NCBI GenBank assembly: GCA_019802505.1
Contig: JAFMOC010000108.1
Coordinates: 228,501-292,500 of the forward strand
Direction: 5' to 3'
DNA: 64,000 nucleotides
Source of the DNA: Corydoras sp. C115
Taxonomy: Eukaryota > Chordata > Actinopteri > Siluriformes > Callichthyidae
Every line of letters starts with the position of its first letter. Positions within the stretch are counted from its first letter, which is position 1. Under the pieces are notes generated by a model. That model searched no databases. It was not told the DNA's origin and saw nothing but the letters and a program-made list of their open reading frames with translations. The translations under genes were made by a program, and so were the position numbers. Shown one piece after another: positions 23,098 to 35,515 of this stretch.

Positions 23098-23335
23098 AAA
23101 GGTGCTAAAGCCAGCATCTGTCATTGTTATTGGGTGCAATAATGGGGATTTGTATAAGTGCCACATGCTAATGAATGTTTTACAATGTGTGGCTATATAT
23201 TTACAAATGTTTTTTGTTTAAAACACAAGAAGTAGCATGAAAAGAAAACTGAAAGTGACATTGTGGCATGATTGAACAGTTAAAATGCTGTATTAAGCAA
23301 GGGACAAAAACATTCACTTACAAATATGCAACATT
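23098..23335 (+). repeat. Segmental duplication, copy 2
   Basis: Counterpart of 21360-21605 in the same orientation, about 1.74 kb downstream. The LINE at 22490-23062 ends just before it. Confidence 0.88.
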
Positions 23336-23339
23336 TTTT

Positions 23340-24910
23340 CACATTGTAAGCCTGGAAGTGCTAATAGAGCTACAGCTTCTACATCTGCAATTAGAGGACA
23401 ACAATAGCACCAAAACCCTCCTAAACTTAAAAATAGTCATAAGAAAAATATTTGTTAACCCTGTGATGAGCTCAAAATGCTTGGTAAAATTCATTGTTTG
23501 TGATGCTTGTGGCATGACTTATATTTTCAATTCAATTCAATTCATCTACAGGTTTGGGGTGGTCAGGGTTAAATCAAAATACAATTAACTAAATGCAAAA
23601 TAAATCTACAAGACAATTAGTTTTAATCTTTAAGAAAGATGAGACAATTGAAGTGTTTAATCTTGCAGCAGTGCAGCAACCTAGAGCCATGGGTCACAGA
23701 GGTGACAAAAACAACAAAATTTGAATGGTCAGATCAAAGGGAGGAACCAAATCTAAATGGAAATCTGTTCCAAGACTAGAATATTGCTGTTCATCAATAT
23801 TTTCCTCATATTACCACATGCTACACATGCAATTATTTTATTTTCAAATTTCATGCACGTGTCAAACTTTCAAATTATTTGTAATTTAGTTGCTCCCAGA
23901 CTCAATCATATAGGTGTTAAATTGTCAGTTGATAATAGGGTTATAGTCATTTATTAAAAATCCATTCACATATTATAATAACTAAATAAATATAATGATT
24001 TATAAATTTAAAATTACCCAAATCTATGTAGATTTACAAAGCATGAATTACTTTGTGGGTTTGTCTTTGACAAAAGTTTGTTTAGCAGTTTATAACATTT
24101 GGAAGTTTTTTACATTTGCGCGTTGCATGGCAAGTCTTATTTGTAGCCATTCATTTTGGTTTTGTAAAAGAAATTGTTAGCAGATTGGTTAGTGTGCACA
24201 TTATTAAGTGGTGATCCTGCTGTCGACAAGGCAGGAGCAAAAACAGTGCTGATAGCTGATCTCATTCACACTGCATAATAAATAGGTGTTGGTGCAAAAG
24301 CGACACAGACATGATAAACACTGGGGAGAGCAGGTGCCAGGATCCCTGCTGTTTCTCAAAGAGCTAGAGTGCTGACAGTATGTACACACACAAACTCAAG
24401 TATGTACTTACACTTTAATATAGTAGTAACAACAAACTTGAAACATTTTCAAAGCTAATCACTTTTTTAAGCTAAAAAATGTGTTATTTATTTGAAATGC
24501 AAACACATAAACTTGAATGCTTCAGAAAACTCAGCATTTTAAACCTAATCTCTTCATATTCTCATTGTCGCTTGACGTCGAGCCACATGACAAACAGTTT
24601 GATGTTTTATTTTTTTTTTAAAAGAAACACATTTTATACCATTTATGGTATATAAAAAATTTGTCTAATTCGTCTTACTTTGTGTACAGATGGCAATACA
24701 CTTACAAGTTCTGGAAATAAACTGAAATGGCTTTGTTTGGCTTTTTATTACAAAGGTCAAAATGCCCTGTATAATAAAATGTTTACATATATAGTCATAA
24801 TATCTATACAATACAATTTAGATACAATTTAGACATTAGAACATGGTTAAACACAAATGCACACACAGACACAAAGACAGTAATTTATAAAATTAATAAT
24901 ATTACATTAT
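23340..24910. other. Unannotated intergenic DNA
   Basis: No gene or repeat family recognised. A less AT-rich block at 24210-24370, with a 61-codon minus-strand frame, could be a conserved element, but nothing in it is diagnostic. Confidence 0.35.
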
Positions 24911-24919
24911 AAAATGCTG

Positions 24920-24985
24920 AGACACCTTCAAGAAACAGTTCAAAACACATTTCTTCCAGAAGCACTTGCTATAGATATATTTTTT
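24920..24985 (+). mobile_element. LINE reverse-transcriptase C-terminal remnant
   Basis: gacaccttcaagaaacagtt, then aaaacacatttcttccag resembles the L2 ORF2 end. A V-SINE follows at once. Confidence 0.55.
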
Positions 24986-24989
24986 ATGT

Positions 24990-25230
24990 GGTTGGCATGT
25001 GGCTTAGTGGTTGGCATATTCACCTCTCCACGCTGGGAATTCCAGGTTTGAATCCCAACCTGGATGAAGTTTCCATGTTCTCCCCGTGTCCGGTTTCCAA
25101 GTTCTCCGGTTTCCTCCCACAGTCCAAAAACATGGATTGTAGGTAAATTGAATTATCTAAATTGCCACATATAGTGTATTTGTATGTGTCTGTTTGAGTG
25201 GGTCATGACTAGCGGAAGATAATGAATATA
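24990..25230 (+). mobile_element. V-SINE, internally deleted
   Basis: Head catgtggcttagtggttggc with B box ggtttgaatcc, V-core, shortened body and tail gcggaagataatgaat. Confidence 0.87.
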
Positions 25231-25310
25231 TCGACATTTTTATAGCAAACAAAGTATTTTAAGTTATATAAAGTTCAAGTTTATTTATTGTGGAATAATA
25301 TTCCTAGACG

Positions 25311-25596
25311 TCGTGGTTGTTAGCACGCTTGCTTCTCAGCGTCGGGGACCCAGGTTCCCAATCTGGGTGGATTCTTCCCGTGTCCACGTGGGTTTCCTCC
25401 GGGTGCTCCGGTTGCCTCCCACAGTCCAAAAACATTGATCATTGTGTTTGTGTGTGTCTGTGTGATAGATTGGCGCCCTGTCCTGGGTGTATTTGCCCAG
25501 TGCCTGACACATTCTCCCTGGATGGGCACTGGGAACCCTCACACGACCATAGTAGAGGATGAAGTGGAAGATTATGAATTAATGAATGAATGAATA
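25311..25596 (+). mobile_element. V-SINE
   Basis: Head starts tcgtggttgttagcacgctt. Core, body and tail (gaattaatgaatgaatgaat) are present. Confidence 0.87.
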
Positions 25597-25621
25597 AAAA
25601 CAATGTTAGATTAAATTTAGG

Positions 25622-25745
25622 CATTAAAACCAGATTGGAATATGATCAGTTTTGATGATACTATAGTGTAACCGATTCCTTCTTAACTAATAACTTGTGT
25701 TGTTCTTGTGAGATGCTTTGGATAAAAGTGTCTGCTAAAGTAAAA
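25622..25745 (+). mobile_element. L2-clade LINE 3' tail
   Basis: atgatcagttttgatgatac, then gctttggataaaagtgtctg and ctaaag. Only the 3' UTR remains. Confidence 0.8.
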
Positions 25746-25775
25746 AAAAATAAAATCGGAAATGTTATGCTTTAT

Positions 25776-26061
25776 GGGCGGCACGGTGGCTTAGTGGTTA
25801 GCACTTTCGCCTCTCAGCACTAGGGATTCCCAGTTCGAATCCCCATCTGGGTGCAGTCCAAAATCATGGATCAAGTCAATTGAGTTCTCCAAATTGCAAT
25901 CTGTGTGTGTCTGTGTGAGTGAGTGTTTGCCCAGCGATAGATTGGCACCCTGTCCTGGGTGTATCTGCCCAGCGCCCAAGACATTCTCCCCTGGATGGGC
26001 ATGGGGAACCCCACAGCGACCCTAATAGAGGATAAAGCGGAAGATAATGGATGGCTGGATG
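25776..26061 (+). mobile_element. V-SINE with V-core deletion
   Basis: Intact head (A box tggcttagtgg, B box gttcgaatcc). It jumps from atctgggtg to cagtccaaaa, then keeps body and tail. Confidence 0.9.
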
Positions 26062-26155
26062 ATTATGCTTTATTTGTTATTCGTGGGGCTTGAACTTAAA
26101 TGAAATGCCCAAAACACTGTGTTTTTGGTAATTTTGTGTATCTGTAAATTGACAG

Positions 26156-26507
26156 GGTGGCACGGTGGCTTAGTGGTTAGCACGTTCACCTCTCAGCACT
26201 AGGGATTCCCGGTTCGAATCTCAATCTGAGTGGAGTTTCCATGTTCTCCCTGTGTCCGCGTGCGTTTCCTCCGGGTTCTCCAGTTTCCTCCCACAGTCCA
26301 AAAACATTGATCAAGGTCAATTGAATTCTCCAAATTGCCCCATATAGAGTATGTTTGTTTGAGTGGGTGTGCCCAGCGATAGATTGGCGCCCTGTCCTGG
26401 ATGTATCTGCCCAGCGCCCAAAACGTTCTCCCGTGGATGGGCATGGGGTACCCCACCGCGAACCTAGTAGAGGATGAAGCGGAAGATAATGGATGAATGG
26501 ATGGATG
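26156..26507 (+). mobile_element. V-SINE, full length
   Basis: All parts present: head with A and B boxes, V-core, body and tail gataatggatgaatggatg. It ends about 0.2 kb before the ets2 promoter block. Confidence 0.93.
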
Positions 26508-26699
26508 TAAATTAACAATCTTTCAAATGGAGCCTGCTCAATGTTACCTAGGCCCCAGACAAAATATTATAATGTTGAAATGTGAAAAAAATAAAACAAA
26601 ATCGCAAGAACGTCAGTTATGTTATCAAGGTAATATAAGTTAGTTTTACTGTGTTGACTGTTAGTGGATTTTAAGAAGTGTCTGTATAGAGGACACTGA

Positions 26700-26986
26700 G
26701 AACACAGAGTTCCCACGCTGAAGAAACAACCCTCTCCTCTGTAGCTCCGCCCAACTCGTCTTCTAAAGAGCGCGAGCTGTGCGGTTGTTCAGTCAGAGTC
26801 GAGGCGCGTCCTGAAGTAGAACCTATATTTAACGAGTTAACACGAAACCATCCAACTACCCACAAAATTCCAGGAATATAATCCGAATCTTCAAAGCCAC
26901 ATTTTTGCTTGTCGAACAAAGAAAGTGCGCTGTTTTGACAGTTTACAGCCGGATTCGCCGAGCCTTCGGAGGAAAACGTTCAACAG
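26700..26986 (+). promoter_or_regulatory. ets2: ets2 promoter and non-coding first exon (predicted)
   Basis: This block is richer in CpG than its surroundings and lies 0.7 kb upstream of the ets2 start-codon exon. A good splice donor (CAACAG|gtcagt) ends at 26986 and can join the acceptor before 27702. A TATA-like stretch (cctatatttaac) lies near 26821. The transcription start is not determined from sequence; human ETS2 also has a non-coding leader. RNA 5' ends would settle it. Confidence 0.5.
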
Positions 26987-27377
26987 GTCAGTCAGTGTTG
27001 GTGTTATCACACTTCATGTCGTTTCATCTTGTCATTTTGCCCTAATGCTACAGAGATGCCTTTATTATACAGCTTTTGCAGTTTTGTTGATTTCGAAAAT
27101 GCTTATTGTAATTTATATAGTGCTCTGGTCGAATGCGAGTAATTTCCCGCTTGGTCGCAAAATTTCTGTTGACTAAACTCGAGTATTAACTTCTGTCCAA
27201 AGACTAATTTACAGCTTCCATCATTTAATAGTTGACAAAAGTTTAAAAGCTCTTAATCTATGATTAAGATAAAATAAGAACGCGTAAGATCCTAAATGGT
27301 TAAATACCGAACTTGTTGAGAAGCAGTTGGACCCTAATGCAAATGCCTCCGTTTTTGTGTATCATTTTGAATAGTAG

Positions 27378-27607
27378 TACATTTACATTAGGTTATTTAG
27401 CAGACGCTTTTATCCAAAGCGATTCACAAATATACTAATGTGGTTGGGGGTCAGAGCACAGGGTTGGTACAACAACTGCACCCCTGGAGCAATGAGAATT
27501 AAGGGCCTTGCTCAAGGACCCACACTGGTAACTTCAATGGACCAGGGATTTGAACCCACAACCATCAGATTGATAGCCCGACACCCTAACCACTGCGCTA
27601 CCACACC
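27378..27607 (-). mobile_element. Second SINE family (tRNA head, L2-type tail) in ets2 intron 1
   Basis: Reversed, it starts with a tRNA-like head (gtagcgcagtggttagggtg, B box gggttcaaatcc) and continues through ccttgagcaaggcccttaat. It ends with gctttggataaaagcgtctg and ctaaataacctaatgtaaat, the same tail as the L2 LINEs in this window. It is distinct from the V-SINE. Confidence 0.88.
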
Positions 27608-27707
27608 CTAGTAAGAAGTAGATGTTCATGTGTTTTATTCGGTCTCGTCTGTTTACTGCTACACATCGCTATATCTAATCTATTACCTTAACTTTTGATA
27701 GAGACCA

Positions 27708-30700
27708 ATGTGTGACCTCAGTATGGATCAAGTAACTCCTCTGTCGTCAGGTTATCGCTGTCTGAAGGTAAGGATTACATACACGCTGTTGTTTTTTGAC
27801 GTCAGTTATTCAGTACGTTTACGTTACGGGTTTTACGTATTTACTATGTTTCGCGGTTACATAATCTAGAGTTCTACGTGATCAGCGTTTTAGTTTTTGA
27901 ATTATACTTTGAGATTGTATTCAGTATGCTTCACGGTGCAACCCCAGAAGTTCCCATTTGGTTCACACTGAACACTCGGCCTGTATCAGAACGTCACATC
28001 AGTGCTGAGTTGATTAGTTTCACAAGAAACCGTGCACGTTCACTATATTCAGTGAAGAATGTCGTCCGAGTTGAGCTCGTTGGGAAATCTTAACAGCCGC
28101 TAATACAATCTAATCCAATGTAATCTGATTTCATATGAAGTCACTAGCAGGTTTTAATCCGATTGCGAGTAGTGTGCGGTTTCTGCACCCTGTTGCCCAC
28201 AAGCAGTACAGCTGACACGGAACCGGAAGGCCATATTTGGTCATGATCACACACCGCCTGTTTCAGTAATAAGGCGTTTAGAAAAGATGTGTCCACTGAG
28301 CAAGCAGTTAATGGCTTTGTCTATCGGCACCGAAGTTTAATGATTGTTATAATAGTTATGATAAATATTCATTCATTCATTATCTCACGCTTTATCCTCT
28401 ATTAGGGTCGCGGTGGGGTTCCCCATGCCCATCCAGGGGAGAACGCTTCAGGCGCTGGGCAGATAGACCCAGGACAGGGTGCCAATCCATCGCTGGGCAC
28501 ACACTCACTCACACAGACACACTATATGGGGCAATTTGGAGAATTCAATTGACTTGATCCATGTTTTTGGACTGTGGGAGGAAACCGGAGAACCCGGAGG
28601 AAACCCACGTGGACACGGGGAGAACATGGAAACTCCGCCCAGATGGGGATTTGAACTGGGAATCCCTTTTGAACTGATTTGAACTGAGAGGCGAACGTGC
28701 TAACCACTAAGCCACCTTATGTTATGATGTTATGATATGATATGTTAATATGTTATGATAAATAGATAAATAGATGTTGTAATTTTATGAATATGTCAAC
28801 AACAACTCACAAGTCAAGTATAATTATTCAGAACCTTGTGGTGTAATTAGTAAATTCTATCAATACTTATATATTGTTTACTTAGGAGAAACTAGTGCTT
28901 GGTTGAATATTTGAAGCATGGGGCAAATTATTATGTTTGTGGGGCCAGATACTTTCTATCTTGTGCATAATTGACAATAAAGGGGCACAAAGCAGTGATT
29001 AAATATCACATTAATGTGTGTTCACAAAAATGAGATGACTCATGCTGGATGTTGGGGTGGGCGCTGTTGTCACTGGGGCGCTGTAAGATTTTATTCTCAT
29101 TTCATATATTTATTTTTATATCCATGCATTTTTAATTAACTAATTAATTGCTTTAACTGTGTCAGTGATGTAAATGGAAAATTGTGTACCATTTGGAGAC
29201 ATGTGCAATTGCCTTGTTAGACATGAAATGCTTGCCTCAGTCTACAACTCTTTACTTTTTTATTGTGGTACAGAAATTATTTAGTTCTCACTAATAACCT
29301 TACTATATTTTATTTTTCCAGAGACAAACAGCTTTGGATCTGTGTGATGACCCAATGTCTTTGTTTTCTGGATATTACCCATCTTTAGAGGAAGAGCAAG
29401 CAGCTCAAGAAGTCCCATCTGGTCTGGAGTGTATTTCACAAGGTAGAGGACAATAGCAGACTTTTTTTTTTCAGGTGTACTGTAAATAGCAAGTACATAG
29501 TATTTCAATCCCTCAAACAGTGTTATACATTTATAGTAATCATAAATAGATGAACAGGAATTTTGATGACAAATGCAGTCATGCATATTGTTTTAATTAG
29601 ATCTTTTATGTTATTGTGTGTGTTTTTTAGACCTGGGGCCATGCTCTGTACCTCTGCTGACACCTTGCAGTAAGGCAGTGATGAGCCAGGCACTGAAAGA
29701 TAGTTTCAGTGGTTTTATTAAAGTACAGCATCTCTGTGGCATCTCTAGCAGTAAGTTTCTCAGTTGATTCTCAGTGTTAAGTAGTTTAATAAAAAGTCTG
29801 TTAATAAGTTAATGAGTTAAAGTTAATAAGTCTAAAACCGGACTTATATAAACTTTTTTTTTCAGACCCACGGAAATGGAGCAAAGAGCATGTCCAGCAA
29901 TGGTTGCACTGGGCTTCTGGAGAGTTTAGTCTAACCAATGTAAATTATTTTAAGTTTGATATGAGTGGCCAGCAGCTGTGTGACCTGGGGAAAGATAGCT
30001 TCTTGAATTTAGCCCCAGATTTTGTGGGTGATATTTTATGGGAGCACTTGGACCAGATGATGAGAGGTAAAATTTGCACTGAATTGTTATATTATGATTA
30101 CTATTATTATTATTATCTGTCACCTAATTCATTTTGAATTCTGATTTTACGCAGCCTCTCAGGAGAGTTTCGAGGCCAAAATGCTTTTACAACTTGCTCC
30201 AGCTGATCAACGGATGAGCAACAGCTCTCTTGGTAAGTTTGAAGGGCTATATAATCCATGCAATTTAAAACTGACCTGCTTGCCATAAAGAACATGGAAC
30301 ATTTAAGTATTTTAGGCAGGATATTTTTTTATTCCCATCTTTTTGTAGTTTTGGAAAAAAAGAGCAAAACGCACAAAGCAAAACTTTGAGCACCCTGTAG
30401 TAGCATCCTCTTAGCAAGTATCACCGTTAACCCTTAAGGATTGATTTGGTTCTTGTTTGGGGGGATTTGTCGATCCTCAAAAAATTCTGTAGATTTTTGG
30501 ACAGCTTGAATGTACTGCACATATCAGGTTTACATCTGATAATAAAATGTGATTCTGTTTAAATCAGGTGACAGTAAGAAAAAATATATATATATATATT
30601 ATTGTAATCTTGCCCAAAATGTTAAAGAATGTTCCCTCATTTAATGCTTCTTTCAGATCATGTTTTCTGTTTACTTAAATATTCACAAAAACACAATTGA

Positions 30701-32980
30701 GTTTGAGCACTGCTTGTAAAATTTAGTATGTCAGTATATTTTTTTACAGTATACTGTGTAATAGCTTTTGTATAAAAACAGGACCTGCTTGTCGGTTGTT
30801 TTGTGACTGTATAATGGTAAATCTGACTGAGTGTATTGTGACTGCAGGTTCAAAACTGGAGGATACACCACATGCTCTCCAGGCGTCAGACAGAGCTATA
30901 AGCCTCTTGAGGGAGCTTTTTGAGGCACCTGATAGTCCCACCTATGTAATTGCTGATCAGGAGTTCTGCATATTTCCCAAACCTCAGCTAAGCACTGTAA
31001 ATATCAGCTATATCAGTCCAGAATTCTCAAGCAGCAAAGTACAGCCAAGCCGTAAAACACACTGTAAGTTTAATCAAATTACCTTTATTATAACCTAGTG
31101 TGAATAGTTTTATTACAAGTCATTGTTTAGTTGATGTTATGCATGCATTTATGCTTGGTGCTTTCTACTTAGTTTTACACACATGCTTGCTTTATATATG
31201 CCAGTAAAAAAATATTCTTAAACAATGATGTCTAAGTTACATGGAATTACCAAGCCTGGATGTGTTTTATGTTAATGATCTTGGTGTGTTCTGTGCTGCA
31301 GTTTCCTCCCATGAGCAGACTTCTCTAGAGAGCACTGAGAGTGTGGATGGTTCAGACCGTGTTCTTCGCTCTTGGGGCAGTCAGTCATCTCTTGCTGATG
31401 CTCAACGTGTGCCATCTTATGACAGCTTTGATGACGAGTATAGCACAATTTCTCTAAGCCTGGGCAAACAGGGCCTGTCCTTCAAAGACTACATACAGGA
31501 AAGAAATGACCCTCTGGAGCAAGGCAAACCTGTCATCCCTGCTGCAGTGCTTGCTGGATTTACTGGTAAGTGGTGTCATATATTAAGATGTTTCCGCCCT
31601 GTCTCACACTGACACCTATATTTCAAAATACACTTAGTCAATGTATTTAACACTTGCTGTTGATGTGATGCCTTTCAGGAAGTGGACCGATTCAGTTGTG
31701 GCAGTTTCTCCTGGAGCTCCTCACTGATACAACCTGTCAAGGTATCATCAGCTGGACAGGAGATGGCTGGGAGTTTAAGCTTGGTGACCCTGATGAGGTA
31801 AGTCTGAGCATGATTCAGAGTTTTAAGATCTAAAAAGTTATAAGATGCTAGGTAATGTTAAAGTAAACCTTATAAGTGTGAGGTTTGATTGCAATAAAAG
31901 ACATACAGACTGGCAATTTGTGAATTTTTGTGTGTATGTCTTTATATATATATAAATAGAGAGAGCGAGAGAGAGAGAGAGAGGCCTTTATAGGTCATAG
32001 ATTTATTCTCAGCAGCAAAGTGACAATAATTGGGAGGGTTAAAATATATACATCTATACATCTAATATTTCTAATAAGAAATGTATTAAAATACTATGGA
32101 AATGAGTATATACAAAATAAAACGAGTAAAACTATTTAAAAAAAAACTGTAAAAGACAAATGATTGCACAACAACAAGTTATTATATATATTTAATATTT
32201 AAAATACTTATTACAAAAGACAGATACGAGACTAAAAGGTTGGGCATAAGTGTCTTCCAAATATATTTTGATATTTACAGTTTAAAAAAAAAAAAAGTTT
32301 AAATCAAAATGAAATTCTTCTAATAATACCTGGCCCTTTTTAGATGACAGGGTAATGTGCGGTTACTATGTATCGACACAAAATACAATCAGAATAGCTC
32401 TTTCAGGTTTAATTGTTTTGCTTTGTGTTATGTAAAAATCATTAGCATTATTTAGCCTTAAATTTGAAGATAAACTTAAAATATTTACTTATTAAAATTG
32501 ACTTTATGTATTGAAATAAGTTGATCTATGAAAAATATGACAAAAAGTTGTGTTGGTCAAAACGATGGGCACCCCTGCTTAAATTGCATGTTTTTTTGAT
32601 GATTAAAGTTTTCACAACCTCTTTAGGAAACAGACACGTTTAGAAAATGAATAAAACATGGAATTCAGCCATTAATAAACAATGTTAATGTATATTTTGT
32701 AGTAGTGTGTTTAGAATAGAAATATATGATTATATTTGTTTGACTTATTTGTGTTGCTCTGCAGGTGGCACGGCGCTGGGGTCGGCGTAAGAACAAACCC
32801 AAGATGAACTATGAGAAACTAAGTCGTGGCCTGCGCTACTACTACGACAAGAACATCATCCACAAGACCGCTGGCAAGCGTTATGTCTATCGCTTTGTCT
32901 GCGACCTTCACAACCTGCTGGGTTACACTGCTGAGGAATTACACAGCATGCTTGGAGTCCAGCCTGATACGGAGGACTGA
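27708..32980 (+). CDS. ets2: ets2: ETS-family transcription factor, complete coding region in nine exons
   Basis: Nuclear DNA-binding transcription factor that recognises GGAA/T sites and responds to Ras/MAPK signalling. I assembled the coding exons from GT-AG boundaries with consistent phase: 27708-27767, 29322-29442, 29631-29750, 29866-30066, 30155-30232, 30848-31063, 31302-31565, 31679-31797, 32765-32980. They sum to 465 codons (464 aa, against about 469 in human ETS2). Order of parts: short N-terminus; a LLTPCSKAVMSQ segment whose Thr71 matches the known MAPK phospho-acceptor site; Pointed/SAM domain about residues 101-167; a divergent serine-rich linker; the inhibitory stretch before the ETS domain (FKDYIQER, then AAVLAGFTG); ETS domain about 357-441 (WQFLLELL, RRWGRRKNKP, LSRGLRYYYDK). 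The C-terminus LGVQPDTED is the ETS2 form, which favours ets2 over ets1. The ATG chosen is the first in exon 2 and agrees with the family N-terminus (MDQV follows five residues later). No frameshift or stop is present. Confidence 0.96.
28368..28717 (-). mobile_element. V-SINE in ets2 intron 2
   Basis: Near full length: tail attcattcattatctcacgc through the V-core. The head is slightly rearranged at ttgaactgggaatccctttt before aaccactaagccacc. Confidence 0.9.
28720..29315. other. Remainder of ets2 intron 2
   Basis: No repeat family recognised apart from short ttatgatatgat reiterations. A polypyrimidine tract and cag precede the exon at 29322. Confidence 0.5.
29866..30066 (+). CDS. ets2: ets2 exon encoding the Pointed (SAM/PNT) domain
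   Basis: This exon starts after a polypyrimidine tract and cag, and ends AGAG|gtaaaa. It encodes residues 101-167 of the predicted protein, nearly the whole Pointed domain. Recognisable motifs are WSKEHVQQWLHWA near the start and LAPDFVGDILWEHL at the end, both hallmarks of ETS1/ETS2. In this family the domain forms a five-helix bundle that contacts co-activators and the MAP kinase. The exon is phase 1 on both sides, as are most internal ets2 exons here. Confidence 0.95.
31679..32980 (+). CDS. ets2: ets2 last two coding exons, ETS DNA-binding domain
   Basis: Exon 31679-31797 carries the start of the winged helix-turn-helix (GPIQLWQFLLELL, then SWTGDGWEFKL, then DPDE). Exon 32765-32980 carries the rest, including the recognition helix with the two invariant arginines (GLRYYYDK context), and the C-terminal tail. 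The 967-bp intron between them splits the domain at DPDE|VARRWG, the conserved ETS-gene position. The intron has an AT-rich interior and a (GA)n tract at 31959-31982. The stop codon TGA is at 32978-32980. Confidence 0.96.
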
Positions 32981-34923
32981 AATAAACATTCACCTCTTGA
33001 AGGTGTGTGTGTGATATAGAAAGGGGACACGCCCCTTATGTCCACTGTTACAGTCCGATCTGTGACCAAAATGACAGAAGCACCATCATCTGCCCTTGAA
33101 GCCTCTGCGCTAGCTGAACAAGTGCCGCTTTGTGTTTTTGCCCGAGCAGGAAATGTTTCTGGTTCTTTATGATTGCCAGGTTTCTAAAAGTTAAAAAAGT
33201 CTGATGGGCACCAAAGACGAAGCATCAGGCCTTAAGTGCACATACTTTTTCTTAAGAAAGACATAAGCTGTTTATTCAAATGGATATTCTTATTGCTTAG
33301 CCAAACTGGGTGCCTAGGTGTGAAAAGGAAGAGAACTGTACAGATTCTTTTCTATGGTAATCTAAGTTAATGGTAATCCTGAAAGTCCAGGGTGCTTATT
33401 TGAATCAGTGTAATAAGACTGTAGAGGACAGTTGCCTTTACTGGTTTGCAAAGTGCTTTATGTTTCAACCTTGTATGCTTTTACTAACAGCTACCAAGAA
33501 ACCTGTAGGTTGATGTCTTTGTGTGGATGGTCTACGTCTGATCTATTATATCATTGCACCAGAATTGTAAAATAAATGCAGCATATAATTTATCTGAGCA
33601 TTATGTTCACAGTTGCTGTATTCACTGAATGTTTTTCTGGGTCATGGGTGGCTTAAGTAGACCCCAAGGCGCAGTATCAGTATTCTATGTATTTACATAG
33701 GAATATTTCTGTTGTGCTAATGACAGTTAAAATTGTTTCTAAGAGGTTTAAACTGCTGTTAAGCGTTTTCTTAATGTATGATGTTTAATTGTATCACATT
33801 GTTTTTAAGGAAACATTATTTATCTTTAATACATTTAATTTTATTTATATAAATCAAAGCCATGGAGGCACTCGGAGAATTCTACACACAATTTTTTACC
33901 ATGTCTAAAATTGTTTTCATGTGTACACATAGCATTTCGAGATCTGTGTTTGATACACAGATTTGCTGCTTAAGTATTAAGGATCATCACTGGTATTGGA
34001 AATCTATATAATGTAAGGACACATTGTTTACTCCTCAGCCAAGTATCCGTGATGAAAATGTATATGTCAAAGGACTCCAATGCCATAAAGAATATGTGAT
34101 TCTTGTAAAGGGAACAAAATCTTGTTTTGGAAATACAATATGAATTTGAGGTCTTGTTTTACTAGTACTTTGTCATGTTTTGTGAATTTGTTTGAAACGG
34201 ATCAGCATTTTTTCTCATGTCTATAAAACTATTTTTCTACTTAACTATTTTGTGCAACATAATGTGTGATATGTAATGGGTTTTGTCATGTTAAACATTA
34301 AACAAGAGTTTATGGATATAAAACGGGAACATGGGGACAGCTCATATAAATGATGCAGCACCAGTCTACTTTAAGATAAATTCCTTTTACTTTTTCATTT
34401 GCAATCAGTCATTTAGCAGACGCTTTTATCCAAAGGACAAATGAGAAAACACCAGTCAGTAGTTATGGGAAAATCAGCTACACTGTAGAATTATCAAAAC
34501 TTGATCATTATCTGATCCCCCTTTTTATTTTTATTTAATTTTCACTGATGTGAAAAAGTTAATATACACGAGGCCTGGAAGAACTTTGAGCTACAGTAGC
34601 TCAAAAACAATGTGCTAACAGTGATAATGCCAAGTACTATTTGGAGGCAAAAAAAAGTCAGATATGTCTTGGATAGCTAACAAGTCCTGATGGACTTTGA
34701 TAAGCAAGCCTTCGATATTCCCTGCGTGGATTACCCTGCGTGGTCTCCAGCAAAAGGTATTGGAGGGAGGGTATTCTTGTTTTTGGCTCATATGCAGATT
34801 AATCATATTAAAACCACAGAATGGTTTTAATGTGGCTGATCAATGTAGTCTTACAGCGTTGTAACTGTTGAGACACAGTGATTCAATTAGCATTTATGGG
34901 TGTTTCTGCCCAATGTTAATAAA
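32981..34923 (+). other. ets2: ets2 3' untranslated region and flank
   Basis: Unique AT-rich sequence follows the stop codon. AATAAA-type poly(A) signals occur at 33571-33576 and at 34918-34923, so short and long 3' ends are both possible. A minus-strand L2 tail fragment (34400-34530) lies inside the longer version, which makes the shorter end, or one near 34.3 kb, more likely. Which site is used cannot be told from sequence. Confidence 0.5.
34400..34530 (-). mobile_element. L2-clade LINE or SINE tail fragment
   Basis: atttagcagacgcttttatc, then ccaaagga and tacactgtagaattatcaaa. This is the reverse complement of the L2 3' UTR. Confidence 0.8.
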
Positions 34924-34924
34924 G

Positions 34925-35510
34925 CACGTTTGGCAGTTAAAACTTGTCACGTTGGCAACATTTTGTGAGTGTTTACTGTGAAATAAATGTTTATAAAATG
35001 ATTTAATGTGTGGTTGGTATTTTAGCTAATCAGGTGTAATAATTTTTTAGGTTAATATGTAAACCATACCTGCATTCGCAACACCTACACACATTGTTTA
35101 AATATACAGTAAGACACCAGCGAAAAACGAGGGATGATGAGCTGGAATTCATAGCTGGAAACGTGCAAAGTCAATATTGAGAAAATCACATGCTATGATA
35201 AAGGCTGTGAGTCTGATGCAAGTTGTCTCATTGTTGGAACAGCAGAAGTGATGTAATCTTTGTTCTGGTACATTAAATACCTTTTGTCACAAAGTTTACT
35301 GAAAATTAGCTCAATGAAATCTTTCTTTAACAATATGGCAGAAGGCACATAAGAACTCTGCTTTGGACCAAGTGCTGTCACAAAGCAGTATGATTATACA
35401 TTAAAATATATGAACATTTTAAAATTGTGTTGTAATGTGTAAACTGAATATGTTCTATAATACAATGCCAGTGCACACCGTGTAATCCAGTCCTGTTTAA
35501 TGGCTACTTC
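34925..35510. other. Unannotated AT-rich stretch
   Basis: No gene or repeat family recognised. Confidence 0.35.
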
Positions 35511-35515
35511 AGGCA

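Noticed and set aside
26156..26230. tRNA-like sequences with A and B boxes
   Set aside because: They are SINE heads: each continues into the V-core and they cannot form a full cloverleaf. No true tRNA gene was found.
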